Assembly (NCBI GenBank): GCA_016946835.1
Contig: JACVTC010000040.1
Location: 1,037,501 to 1,101,500, forward strand
DNA: 64,000 nucleotides
Origin: Neocallimastix lanati (nom. inval.)
Lineage: Eukaryota > Neocallimastigomycota > Neocallimastigomycetes > Neocallimastigales > Neocallimastigaceae
Direction of reading: 5' to 3'
The notes below the pieces were generated by a model. That model had not been told where the DNA came from. It did no database searches and saw nothing but the letters and a program-made list of their open reading frames with translations. How positions within the stretch are numbered: position 1 is the first letter of the stretch; every line of letters starts with the position of its first letter. Shown one piece after another: positions 21,976 to 32,290 of this stretch. A program made the translations under genes and the position numbers.

Positions 21976-23396
21976 ATGGAAGACAATATAGAAATTGAAA
22001 TAAGTGAAACAAATCGAGGAAATGAACAAATTATTATTAATAAAAAATACAAATTTTTCATTTCAACGGAAAGATAAATCAAAAATTTATAGATGCACTG
22101 AATAAGACTTTAAATAAATGTAAATCTTTAATTATTTTAAATGATAAAAAGGTGGTTTTAAAATATGAAAGTTTACATAACCATCTCGAAAAAGAAATTG
22201 ATGTGTCTATATCAGTAGCAAAACATAAAATTAAGGAAGAAATTAAGAAAAATTCAATTCCTATGGATATAAAACCTAAACATATATTTTAATGCCGTTT
22301 CTCAAGAAATGGGACTTATGTCCCGAATATAGTACAATTAGATCCCAAATAATAATATAAACAATTTCCTCCAAACATAAAAAGTTTTGATGATATTCCC
22401 ATTGAATCAAAATATTATAAAACGAAAAGAAATGAAAAATTTATGTTATTTAAAAAAACTGATCTAATAATCTTTCAATCACCATTCCAAGCATATTTAT
22501 TTTCGAATTATCATAAAAATATATTTGTGGATGGTACATTTTATGCAGCACCGAAATTTAGTTATCAGTTATTTATAACAGGAACTTATGTTGGGGAATT
22601 TAATATGTTTTACACTACTTCCATTTCTATATTAAAAAATAAAAAACAATCTACATATGAAACATTATTTAAAGAAATAAAAAAAATGCAAATAAATTTA
22701 GGAGTAATACATTAATTACTACAATTAATTTTCATTGTGATTTTGAACAAGGTATATCTAATGCCGCAAAAAAAGTTTTTCCCAATATAAATATTAAATA
22801 TTGTGTTTGGCATTACAAAAGATCATTAGAAAAACAAAAAAATATATTGTTATCATGAAGTGAAAAATAATAATGATGTATATATTTATTATAAAGCTAT
22901 TTCGAACTTACCGTTTATAAACCCTAACTATATATTTGATATTTATATTATAATAAAAAGAATTTGTCAAGAAAAAAAGTATAATAATTTTCTACAATTT
23001 TTAGAATATTTTAATAAAAATTATTTACTTAAGTATAATGTTAATAATTGGAATTATTATGAAAATATAGAGCATTTAACAAACAATGCATCAGAATCTT
23101 ATAATAGCTACTTAAATAATATATTTCCAAATAAACCTTTATTTTATAAATTAATATATATATTAAAAGAAGAAGAAAACTTATCTTATAATGATTATCA
23201 AAGGAGAACTAAAGGAAATTGGAAAAAAAAAAAGCAAAAAATATTTAGTGCAACTGATGAAATTAAAATTTTAATTGAAAATTACAAAAGTAAGGAAATA
23301 AATTTATTTTATAATGGATGCAACAGAAATGAATTAGTTAAATTATGGAAAGATTGTTTAATTGATTTAAACGATATAAATATTAATTTAAAATAA
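21976..23396 (+). pseudogene. MULE transposase, decayed copy A
   Basis: Starts at an ATG (21976) that reads Met-Glu-Asp-Asn-Ile-Glu. An N-terminal FLYWCH/WRKY-type zinc region is recognisable (Cys-Thr-Glu, then Leu-His-Asn-His-Leu-Glu at about 22174-22190). The DDE domain follows: first Asp in Phe-Val-Asp-Gly-Thr-Phe (22529), second Asp in His-Cys-Asp-Phe-Glu (about 22740) next to Cys-Val-Trp-His-Tyr, and the Glu in Asn-Ala-Ser-Glu-Ser-Tyr (about 23091). It ends at TAA 23394. Comparison with the copies at 50965-52381 and 53108-54090 shows a 2-bp loss near 22103, an extra T near 22291, a small deletion near 22352 and further shifts near 22690 and 22853. The last 178 codons (22860-23396) are intact. 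Confidence 0.85.
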
Positions 23397-23406
23397 ATAA
23401 TTTTAA

Positions 23407-24126
23407 ATTTTTGGATTTCTAAAGAGAGACAATCAATTTGATACGTTAAGGACTTGGATAAATTAAGTAAATCTGAACTAAAACTGGAATAGTTTAACAT
23501 TTCATTTTTATCATGAATAGAAATCTTTAATTCATTTAAATTATTTTGATTTTTCTGGTTAATTTCAATGATTTCAATAATGTTGTCCAAAACATTTTCA
23601 ATGTTATGTATTTCAAGAAAGTTATGATTGTTTATTTTTGTATTAAGGTTATCATTCATCCTATTTAGAGTTTTTAATTCGTGAGAATTGTCCGAAAATT
23701 CAAATTCTGTATCGGTAGGAGTATATTCTGAATCAGATTTATTATTCATTTTGTGTTGAGTGAGCATAAACCTGGATAAGAAATCGGCTAATTTATTATC
23801 TTTGCCTTGTATGTAGATAGGATAACAGTTAAACTCACAGATATGTTCTATCAATCTAAGTTTTCTATTAGATTCCACTTTTGATCCTTTGTTAATAGTA
23901 AAAACTAAATTTTTATGATCTGTTAATATTAAAATTCGTTGACCTTGTCTGATAAGCCACTTAAAGTGTTCTAAAGCGTTGCTGATTCCTAAAAGTTCTT
24001 TGTCAAATATTGAATATTTTGTTCAGTTGTATTTAATACCCTACTATAAAATCCTAGAGGCTCTAACTCAATTTATTGTAGTTTTCAGAAGTAATATATA
24101 ATGAAGATTTTATAATATCCAAAGAA
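23407..24126 (-). pseudogene. Ty3/gypsy RNase H fragment inserted in the MULE
   Basis: Read on the minus strand from about 24040: Phe-Asp-Lys-Glu-Leu-Leu-Gly-Ile, then Leu-Ile-Leu-Thr-Asp-His-Lys-Asn-Leu, then Tyr-Ile-Gln-Gly-Lys-Asp-Asn-Lys-Leu-Ala-Asp-Phe-Leu-Ser-Arg (to about 23780). This is the end of a gypsy RNase H domain. It runs on into an acidic and Asn-rich stretch (open from 23878 to 23309). MULE sequence matching the copy at 50900 stops near 23406 and resumes at 24127, so the block is an insertion. Its ends carry short inverted TTTGGAT/ATCCAAA and a possible AATTT duplication. No LTR accompanies it. Confidence 0.7.
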
Positions 24127-24336
24127 TTTAAAAAAATGCTAGAAAAATACAAATTTATTTATTTTAAATTTATATTTATAATCGTTTAAATAATAATTAA
24201 ATAATCTTAATATAAAATAATGTTAGAAAAATAAAAATTTATTTACCTATTGTGTTTATTTAATAATCTTAATAGAAATTATCTTTTAGTTATTTTTATT
24301 AAATAATTTATAACTAAAACCGATTTATTTGATACT

Positions 24337-25004
24337 AGTTAAAATTTATAATTATATAATTATAAATTTTATTAATATCAATATCAATATTATATAATTA
24401 TAAATTTTATTAATATCAATATCAATATTATATAATTATAAATTTTATTAATATCAATATCAATATTATATAATTATAAATTTTATTAATATCAATATCA
24501 ATATTATATAATTATAAATTTTATTAATATCAATATCAATATTATATAATTATAAATTTTATTAATATCAATATCAATATTATATAATTATAAATTTTAT
24601 TAATATCAATATCAATATTATATAATTATATATTTTATTAATATCAATATCAATATTATATAATTATAAATTTTATTAATATCAATATCAATATTATATA
24701 ATTATAAATTTTATTAATATCAATATCAATATTATATAATTATAAATTTTATTAATATCAATATCAATATTATATAATTATAAATTTTATTAATATCAAT
24801 ATCAATATTATATAATTATAAATTTTATTAATATCAATATCAATATTATATAATTATAAATTTTATTAATATCAATATCAATATTATATAATTATAAATT
24901 TTATTAATATCAATATCAATATTATATAATTATAAATTTTATTAATATCAATATCAATATTATATAATTATATATTTTATTAATATCAATATCAATATTA
25001 TATA
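24337..25004. repeat. 38-bp tandem array inside the MULE
   Basis: About 17 near-identical copies of a 38-bp unit containing TATAATTATAAATTTTATTA and ATATCAATATCAATAT. The related MULE at 50640-50725 has only two to three copies, so the array expanded in this lineage. It resumes for part of a unit at 26252 after the inserted LTR element. Confidence 0.92.
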
Positions 25005-25190
25005 TGTTAAGAGTCAGGAATTTAGGTTTAATAATTATATCAACTTTATTAATATATTTTATGATAAAGAGCTGCAAATATTAAATTATATTAAATTACA
25101 TGCTTTTATATTAATACATTGTGGCTCATACATTACATTACATACATTACATTTTAATACATTTAAACTCATATTTCACATATTCTAACA
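25005..25190 (-). repeat. 3' LTR of the TRIM-like element
   Basis: In element orientation it starts TGTTAGAATATGTG at 25190 and ends at 25005. It differs from the other LTR by small indels, including TATTCTAACA versus TAACA at the outer start. Adjacent G-rich tract (complement of TTCCCCCTAAAT) is the plus-strand primer. Confidence 0.88.
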
Positions 25191-26057
25191 TTCCCCCTAA
25201 ATCAAGTTATTCTAAATGAATAATTTTGGTTTATAGGTGAATATGTGGATTCCATTATATATTTAAAATAAATTACATAAATATTTTAATTTCTATTATT
25301 AATAAAATTTTATCTAAGATATCATATCGCGTTCTGTAGTAAACGTCTTAAATCTTTATATTATTTTAGTAGTTTATTTCGTTTTATTTACCCTCTTATT
25401 ATATGTACGTTTTACTGGTTAAACGTTTAAACCTTTAATTTTTATGGGTAAAATTTTTATATACTGGATTGGATACTCATTAGGTTTTACACCATCCATT
25501 AATATTTTATATTTCGACAACTCTTCGGTTTAACACTTTGGTTTTTACGTCTAATTGTTTATTTATTTATGGCTACTCTTATGGATTTACGCCATTTAAC
25601 TACTATTTCATAAGTTAATTTAGTTTATTTTCTTAATAAAATGATTTTAATAATATTTTAAGATATCTTGTAATTATTGGTTAATATATTTTAGATTTAT
25701 TAATATTTAGATTCGTTATGAATTTCTATTCATTAATTTTATTTATTTTAATTTTATTTATTTTAGTAATCATGTTTTCTTACTCGTAATTTGCCTTCAT
25801 TTTGCGAATGTAATTTTATTTTATAATGTTCCTTTATGGGTGATTATTCTTTTATCATTTATTCAATTTTAAAGCGTGTTTCTTGAAATTAGAACTTTAG
25901 ATCATTTAAATTTCACTGTAGATCAATCTTCAATTAATTATTCATCAGTTGACATAATGGCAACTCTCACCATAAATCTAGGTCTTCAAGTACTTTCTTC
26001 TTGACATAATATTATTTTCCGGCTAAAAAATTTATTTTAAAATTCCTTTGAAGAGTC

Positions 26058-26073
26058 GATGAGACTCTTAATC
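26058..26073 (-). promoter_or_regulatory. Primer-binding site matching the tRNA-Lys(CUU) anticodon arm
   Basis: The plus strand reads CGATGAGACTCTTAATC immediately before the LTR. TGAGACTCTTAATC is the anticodon stem-loop of the common eukaryotic tRNA-Lys with CTT anticodon, as I recall it. On the element strand it directly follows the 5' LTR. Drosophila copia and yeast Ty5 are known to prime from a cleaved initiator-tRNA half at its anticodon loop. A second site of this kind is at 27528. Confidence 0.65.
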
Positions 26074-26251
26074 TGTTAAGAGTCAGGAATTTAGGTTTAA
26101 TAATTATATCAACTTTACTAATATATTTTATGATAAAGAGCTGCAAATATTAAATTATTAAATTACATGCTTTATATTAATACAATGTGGCTCATACATT
26201 ACATTACATACATTACATTTTAATACATTTAAACTCATATTTCACATAACA
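26074..26251 (-). repeat. 5' LTR of the TRIM-like element
   Basis: 178 bp, about 95% identical to 25005-25190 by eye, including TTTATGATAAAGAGCTGCAA and GTGGCTCATACATTACATTA. It is flanked by the primer site on the inner side and by the ATATA duplication on the outer side. Confidence 0.88.
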
Positions 26252-26382
26252 ATATAATTATAAATTTTAATAAATTCAAATTGTTATTTTATTTTAATAA
26301 TAATTGATTCATATTTATCAAACATTATTAATATTACTACGCAAATAATTAATTATTTTAATTGGATCATGTTTTTTGATGA

Positions 26383-26790
26383 AAATATGCTAAAAATGGT
26401 TTCTATGCTGGTGTCAACATTGATAATCCAACTGAAATTGCTGTGTTTGATGACTTCCGTGCTGGTATTATGAGATCTGAAGAATTCATCAATCTTATTG
26501 ATTATCGTGTACAGAATTTAAATATCAAAGGTGGTTCTGCTAAAAATTATTATAAACTAATTATTTTTACAAGTGTTCAAAAATTAAGCAGTATTTATCG
26601 TAATGTAGAAGATTTCGAAAGAAGAGAACAATGGGAACGTCGTATAAACTTAGTTAACATTTATCCTCCTTAAAGAGTACATTTAGGTGGTCTTCCAGTT
26701 GGCTACAGAACTATTTAAGAACTATTTAATGACTTTGAATATAAAATTAATGATGAAAGTGATAACACTAGAGTTATAATAAATTAGATT
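26383..26790 (+). pseudogene. CRESS-DNA virus/plasmid Rep helicase fragment
   Basis: The frame open from 26383 to TAA at 26671 matches the second half of a circular single-stranded DNA replication protein. A Walker B box Val-Phe-Asp-Asp-Phe-Arg is at 26443-26460. The conserved Ile-Lys-Gly-Gly-Ser comes about 30 residues later, then a motif C region Ile-Ile-Phe-Thr-Ser (about 26560), and Gln-Trp-Glu-Arg-Arg-Ile with the arginine finger near 26630. The N-terminal HUH nicking domain and Walker A are absent: homology starts just after MULE sequence ends near 26372. Two more stops follow in the downstream tail (26671-26790). In an active Rep this part is the superfamily 3 helicase that unwinds the circular genome. 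Here it is a dead fragment, and the source virus or plasmid cannot be named. Confidence 0.75.
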
Positions 26791-26799
26791 AGTTTTAAT

Positions 26800-27385
26800 T
26801 AAATTTTATTAAGTTTTTATATTTTACATGTATTTTTTCTTAATAAATAAATATTGATGAGATATATCTGAATATATAGCTGGTCCAATCAATTTTATAC
26901 CACAAACATAAGTAATGCATGCAGTAGTAATTAATAAAGCTATTAATTATTTTTTAAACATTTTAATTTATAAAATTAATACTTTAATATAATATTATAA
27001 AAAATACTAATTATAAACCTATTTATATATTTATTTTTTTTTAATTATTCAATTATGTAATTACGTATGTAATTCTGTTGATAATATAAACAAGGTATTA
27101 ATAATAATTAATAATACTTAAAATAAAAAAAATATATATAATAATTATTTTATATATACAGTAATTATATATATATATTTTTATTTAATTTTCTAAAAAA
27201 TATTTTTTTAGTCATAATAAACGTTTGTCTTAATTATTTTCATTATCATTTAAAAATTTATTTATTCATTTATAATTTATTTATTAATTTATTTATTTAT
27301 TACATTATAATACCCCATGTTTTCCGAAATGCACTACAACAAAATACAAATTTTTGTAATAAAAATTTTCGAAACGACACCCCCC
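26800..27385 (+). repeat. Right terminal region of MULE-A
   Basis: 26800-27060 is AT-rich with no gene. From about 27070 to 27385 the sequence is the reverse complement of 49464-49790, including GACAAACGTTTATTATGACT and the terminal CATTTCGAAAATTTTT. This defines the shared MULE end. Confidence 0.75.
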
Positions 27386-27394
27386 ATAAGATAA
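27386..27394. repeat. MULE target-site duplication, right copy
   Basis: ATAAGATAA directly after the terminal CCCCCC of the MULE; partner of 21188-21196. Confidence 0.7.
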
Positions 27395-27527
27395 GTATCA
27401 AGCCACATAATACTTCATGTATATAAACACTGTTTTAGTCCTTTTTATATTTGATAACTCTCAACTTTATTCTAATAAACTATCTTAATTATATATTCTG
27501 AGTAACTCTTAATTGTTATTTTTAACT
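27395..27527 (+). repeat. Relic of a copia-type 5' LTR
   Basis: A TATA-like TGTATATAAACACTG box is followed by AT-rich DNA ending in TTTTTAACT, right before a primer site of the same type as the TRIM-like element. The left part is missing or cannot be delimited. The terminal CA is lost if the boundary is right. Confidence 0.5.
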
Positions 27528-27551
27528 GATTAAGAGTCTCACTCTACGAAG
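27528..27551 (+). promoter_or_regulatory. Second primer-binding site matching tRNA-Lys(CUU)
   Basis: GATTAAGAGTCTCACTCTACG is the reverse complement of the 5' half of a tRNA-Lys(CUU): anticodon arm TGAGACTCTTAATC plus part of the D arm (GTAGAG). It extends the match beyond that at 26058 and sits on the opposite strand in a different element. Confidence 0.65.
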
Positions 27552-28810
27552 TTTAGTTCGAAATAAAAGCTGAGTACAGAAAATAAATTATACAAATTTA
27601 ATGATTAAATTAACAAATTTAAAATTTATTATTTAAACTGAATTAAACGCATAATTATCCTCTCTATACAAATTATAAATAATCAAAAATAAGCAAATAT
27701 GTAAATAAATATTATAAAACTTAAAATAATGGTACGAGACCATAATCGGCAATGACAATAAGTATCAAACAAAGATTTTAATAATATATAGCAAAATAAA
27801 ACAATTATTATAATCATTATAGTTATTTAAAATATATATGAAAATATTATATTTAATGTAAATAAGAAGTAAATGAAATAATAACTATTATTTAGTGATG
27901 GTTACATTCTATGAAGAAAAAAATTATGACTACTAGGATGAATCAAGCTATTACATAAGACAAAGGTGTTAAAATAATAAAACAAAAAACCTAAACAAAA
28001 CCTCACTTATTACGTTTCTTCACTTGAAATAATACTCTCAAAGTAAATAAATAAATAATTTGTTGGACAATAGATTCAAGAACAAAATACAAACGAGAAT
28101 CAGCAAGACATAAAATAATGTAACAAAATAATAGATTAAAGAACTGCAAAAAATATATTAGAGATGGAGAAGATATAATGCTCTGCCGTTATAATGATAT
28201 AAAAACCTGCGAATATGACTATTAGAACTCACTAATGGTTGAAATGTAAAAACAACACATGAAGGAACATACATATGCTAAGTTAATAAAATAAAATACA
28301 TTAAAAAAATGTATTACATTCGTGTATTTAAAAGAAGTTTAAAATATCTATCAATAGTCTTAGGAAAGATATAAAATTGTATTTTTTATAGATAATAATA
28401 AAAATCTCGTTTTCAGTTTATAGATATTGTTTTTGAACCTTTATTATCACCTTTCTCTGTAGTTTTTATTTTCACTATTCATTTAATTTCCGAGTTTCAC
28501 TGTGCTTTGAACTCATACTTTCGTAACTATTCATTTTTGCAATTTCACTTTGACTTGAATTTTGTTTTTAGTTATTAGGATGATCCATTTTCTACAATAT
28601 TACCTGTAGTATTTCTTTCATTCTTACTTACAGACAGTATTTTCGTCTACCTTTGAATTTTGTTCTTCCTGATTTGAAGTATGACTTTTTTGAAATTCTT
28701 CAGTAGTAGTTATTGTTTCATATTTATTATCTTCTTTAGTATAAGCTTTTTGGAAAGAAGATTCCGTTGCATAAAACGGAATAAAATATTTTCTTGAACA
28801 TTATGTGCAT
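27552..28810 (+). other. Decayed interior of a copia-type element, identity uncertain
   Basis: This follows the LTR relic and primer site. There is no long open frame; short Lys/Asn/Gln-rich pieces (for example 27900-28200) could be a degraded Gag. On the minus strand, 28790-28640 is open for about 50 codons and is acidic and Ser/Thr-rich. I cannot assign it to a family. Confidence 0.4.
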
Positions 28811-30289
28811 TATAAATAATATATATTGTAGTAGTATATAACATATTTTTAATAATTAAAGTTTTTCAAAAAATAGTAAATATTTAGGGTTAGAATTAGG
28901 ATAAGAATTAGTGAATAGTTATGGTGTGATTATTGAAATTGGATTACTAATAAGGAGCCTAGTTGTTAATCATGAGTTTCAGATAATTCTTGTATTGAAA
29001 AAAATATTTATATATTAATAACAATATTATAAATGATTTAATAAAAATATAAAATTATATAATTTTGATATTAGTATTAAATTGTTATTATAAGTAAAAA
29101 TATATTGAATATTGATAAAAAGACCCTTATATTAATAATAAAAATAAATTATTAATAGTATAGAATTATTATATTATTCTAGATGCATAGTGTATAAATT
29201 AATTTTAAAAATACTAATAATAATCTTGGAAATAATAATTTTCAGAATATAAAAGAGTATAATAAGAACACTTTTTTAATTTTTAGGTTAGGTTATTTTA
29301 GGTAAACTTAAATTAAAGTAATTATTTCTGTTCATTTCTTATCATTATTATGGTTCAGGAAATTTTGAATATAAAACAAGTAATAAAAAAATTATAAATA
29401 AGTTTTGTTATCTATTTATAATTTCTTTTATTAAATGCATATTTTATTTATTTATTTATTTAGATTCTATTGATCTTACTAATAATTATTTCCTTTACCA
29501 TTATTTTTCCATTATTTTTTATGAATTTTCACTAATATTTATATTTTTTATTAAAATATAGTTTGTGGCCACTAAAAGGCATTTAAATTTTTATTTTTCA
29601 ATGGAATTTAAATTAATAATAAAAAAAGTGGGTTAGAGTTATAAATATTATATATTATTTATGATAATATTAAATTAATAAAAATATAATATTGGTAAAT
29701 ATTCATAATATTTGATTGAAAAATATTATGAAAAAAACATAATAAAATATATCTTAAATCATTTAATGAATAATTTGGTATTTAAATTGAAAATATACTA
29801 CCTAATTATTTAAATTAGTTTTTTGATAATATTATATATTAATATAATTTTTAAGATACAAAATATGATAAAATATAATAAAATATAATAAGAATATACT
29901 ATAAAATTTTATAACTTTACGGTTATGTTGATTAGTCTTGAATAAAATATTGAATTATGAAATCTTTAATAATTATATAATATAAAAAATACCATTTTAA
30001 AAATAATAAAAATATATTAGTTAAAATAATTTTATTTATTTCATGGGTAATATAATTTTATATTAGTAATGCTGAGCTTTTTTATATTATCAGAGGAATG
30101 ATTTTTGTTATTAAAATTACGTAGTATATAAATAATTAGAACTACAATGAATATTAGAATTATCGAGAAGTTTTCTTATATTATTTAATAAAAAATAGTG
30201 AAATCAAATATTAATAAATGAATAATAATGAATTATTAACGACAATATAATTTCTATATTGTCTTCTAGTACTTTAATAATAAATTCTT
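28811..30289. other. Non-coding AT-rich stretch
   Basis: No open frame above background and no repeat structure that I recognise apart from short A/T runs. Confidence 0.6.
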
Positions 30290-32290
30290 TATATTCTGGA
30301 TTCAAGGTATTTTGGAATTGTTCATAATAGATATATTATTTTGAGGATAATCCTTCAATTTTCTTTAACTCTCTTATATCTTCTTGATGATTCAAAAGAT
30401 TAATTAAAAAAATAAAATTTTTCTTCATCACTGTATTCATTATTAATGGGAGTTATAATATCAATTAAATCTTTGCTATTAAACTTACATAAGTTATATA
30501 GAATTGAGTGAATGAATAATTGATGATCAATATGAGTCTTCAAGTTGATTAAAATATTGTAGAATGGATTTTCTTTATCTACTATTGTAACTGACATTTC
30601 AAGATTGTTTATTTTAACTGGCATTCGTATTATTAAGTCTTCAGAATAATCATCATTTATTATTTTTAATTAAATGCTTCAAGCATTAATACAAATAGAT
30701 TCATATTGATTGGGTAGTTTTTTTGGATATTATTTCTTAATTATATTTAAATTACTACAAGAATCTATTAGAGTTTTTCTTGGAATTCAGTCAACGGTTA
30801 CATCAACCATAGCAATATCATCATCATTAGGTTTATGACTTTTACTTTCATAAGTATATTCAATATTATTAACAAAAACAATAATAGTATTTATCCACAA
30901 CGCCAGCAACTCTTCTTTTTTTTCTCTATAATTTCAGTCAATAAATAACAAGCGTTCTAATTATTGGAGATACATCAAACATCTTTCTGAAAGTGATATT
31001 ATAATTAGTTGAGTTTAAAGCCTTAATTTTATCATAACTTTCATATTCAGCTTGCATTTGAGTTTTTCTAGGTACTTTAGTTGTCTTTTCGGAATATTTT
31101 TCGGTTTTGAATTTCTCATCAATCAAATTAATCAAAGTGCGATTAGTATCTTTAATATTTGATGAATCTTCTTCGTCTATTTCTATTTCTTCATATTTTG
31201 AATTTTGGTTTTCTAGGGAAGAACTAGTTGTAGCTCTTTCTTTATTTTTTTACTATTTTCAATTTTTTTTTCTTTTTCGGTTCTTGGTTGAGTAAAAATA
31301 GAAAGATGCTTTTATATAATTGTCTTTTTGGCTTGTTTAGGGTTTTCTCTAATCTGATTTTCTTTTTGTTTCCTTTGACCAAAAGTAACAATAGGTTTAG
31401 GATAATCCTTTAAGCCTTTTCCTTTTCCTTTTACTAGATACACCATTAGTTAATTCACCAGCAATATTCGTAACCATACTACCATAATGTTCTTCTATCT
31501 CATTCATATAGTATTCATTAAATATATTATGTTATAAAAAGACATTGAACAATACCATCATTTTTATTTTCATTGGATTCACCTTTATAATATTTGGAGT
31601 TGGAGAAATCAGAGTGTCTAAAATTAAAGCCAGAATCAACGATGAATATAAATATATTTATGTCTTCACCAGCCAAATTCGGATAATAATAATTTTTATC
31701 TTAGAAAATATTCTTTTTGGATTCATCAAACTTTCTTTGGGAAATGAAGGAAAGATTAGTAGAACGAGTTCCCTTTGACGTATGGATTTTTCCAGGAATT
31801 TGTGGTTTTAAATATCTATAAATTATCATTACTATGGGAAGTATTTTCCTTCATTTTAATATCAGGTATTATTGCTTTAATATTTGGTAAATCATCAATA
31901 AAGGAACTAGCTCTTCAGAGAGATAAGAATAAATAAGAGCTTCATCAATTAAAGAGAAAATCACATAAGTATATTTTTCTTCTTTTTTATATTCCTCATC
32001 AGTTACATTTCTCTTACTAGAGTATTCTAAGGTGGTGAAGAAGCTTGTTCTATTTTTTCAAGAATCAATGTATCTTCATAAGTATCTATATTTTCAATGA
32101 ATTACATTATTCATTTCAGTAATTAAAGTATTAAGAAATTGTTCCTTTTCTTCACGCTTGAAATATCCATTTTTTTTTTTTTTTTAATTCAGTATCCACT
32201 AAAATTAAATTGAATTGATCCCCAGCTTTTGTGTCATCAGAAGATGAATTTTTAACCTTTTTAAGTTTTTTATTTTTAACATTAATCATC
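30290..32290 (-). pseudogene. Ty3/gypsy Gag and protease, decayed, minus strand
   Basis: Read from 32290 down, the frames give a Lys/Ser/Glu-rich Gag with Tyr-Val-Ile-Phe-Ser-Leu-Ile-Asp-Glu-Ala (about 31980) and an Asp-Leu-Pro-Asn-Ile-Lys stretch. A Lys-rich region follows (31450-31200). Then comes a 65-codon open piece (31135-30938) with Arg-Lys-Thr-Gln-Met-Gln-Ala-Glu-Tyr-Glu. Near 30780-30760 an aspartic-protease-like Leu-Ile-Asp-Ser-Cys-Ser-Asn-Leu-Asn replaces the usual Asp-Ser-Gly. Last is a 74-codon piece (30624-30400) with Pro-Val-Lys-Ile-Asn and Lys-Glu-Asn-Pro-Phe-Tyr-Asn-Ile-Leu, which I take to be the protease C-terminal side. No reverse transcriptase follows. The assignment rests on resemblance to protease-region peptides of fungal gypsy elements. 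Confidence 0.55.

Larger units (their letters stand above)
25005..26251 (-). mobile_element. TRIM-like non-autonomous copia-type element
   Basis: Two related LTRs (25005-25190, 186 bp; 26074-26251, 178 bp) start TGTTAAGAGTCAGG and end TAACA. They enclose 883 bp with no meaningful open frame. A polypurine tract (complement of 25191-25196) and a primer site (complement of 26058-26073) fix the orientation as minus. ATATA flanks both sides (25000-25004, 26252-26256). Removing the element and one ATATA restores the 38-bp repeat unit exactly. It must borrow its enzymes from copia elements, whose LTR ends and polypurine tract it shares. Confidence 0.88.
21197..27385 (+). mobile_element. Mutator-like element (MULE-A) carrying extra cargo
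   Basis: The left end (21197-21250) and the reverse complement of the right end (27385-27330) share CATTTCGAAAATTTTT, AATTTGTATTTTGTTGTA and neighbouring bases, giving inverted ends of about 50 bp. A 9-bp target duplication flanks them. The right 320 bp also match the left 320 bp of the MULE block at 49464. Between the ends lie a decayed transposase (21976-23396), an inserted gypsy RNase H piece (23407-24126), a 38-bp tandem array, a TRIM-like LTR element (25005-26251) and a CRESS-DNA Rep fragment (26383-26790). The transposase is broken, so this copy could only move if helped from elsewhere. Confidence 0.75.

Noticed and set aside
24337-25004. Possible CRISPR-like array (regular 38-bp repeats)
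   Set aside because: The repeats are contiguous with no unique spacers, lie within a eukaryotic MULE, and have a homologous two-to-three-unit version at 50640.
31107-31778. Plus-strand open frames of 62 and 77 codons
   Set aside because: They oppose a better-supported minus-strand gypsy Gag reading and show no domain features.
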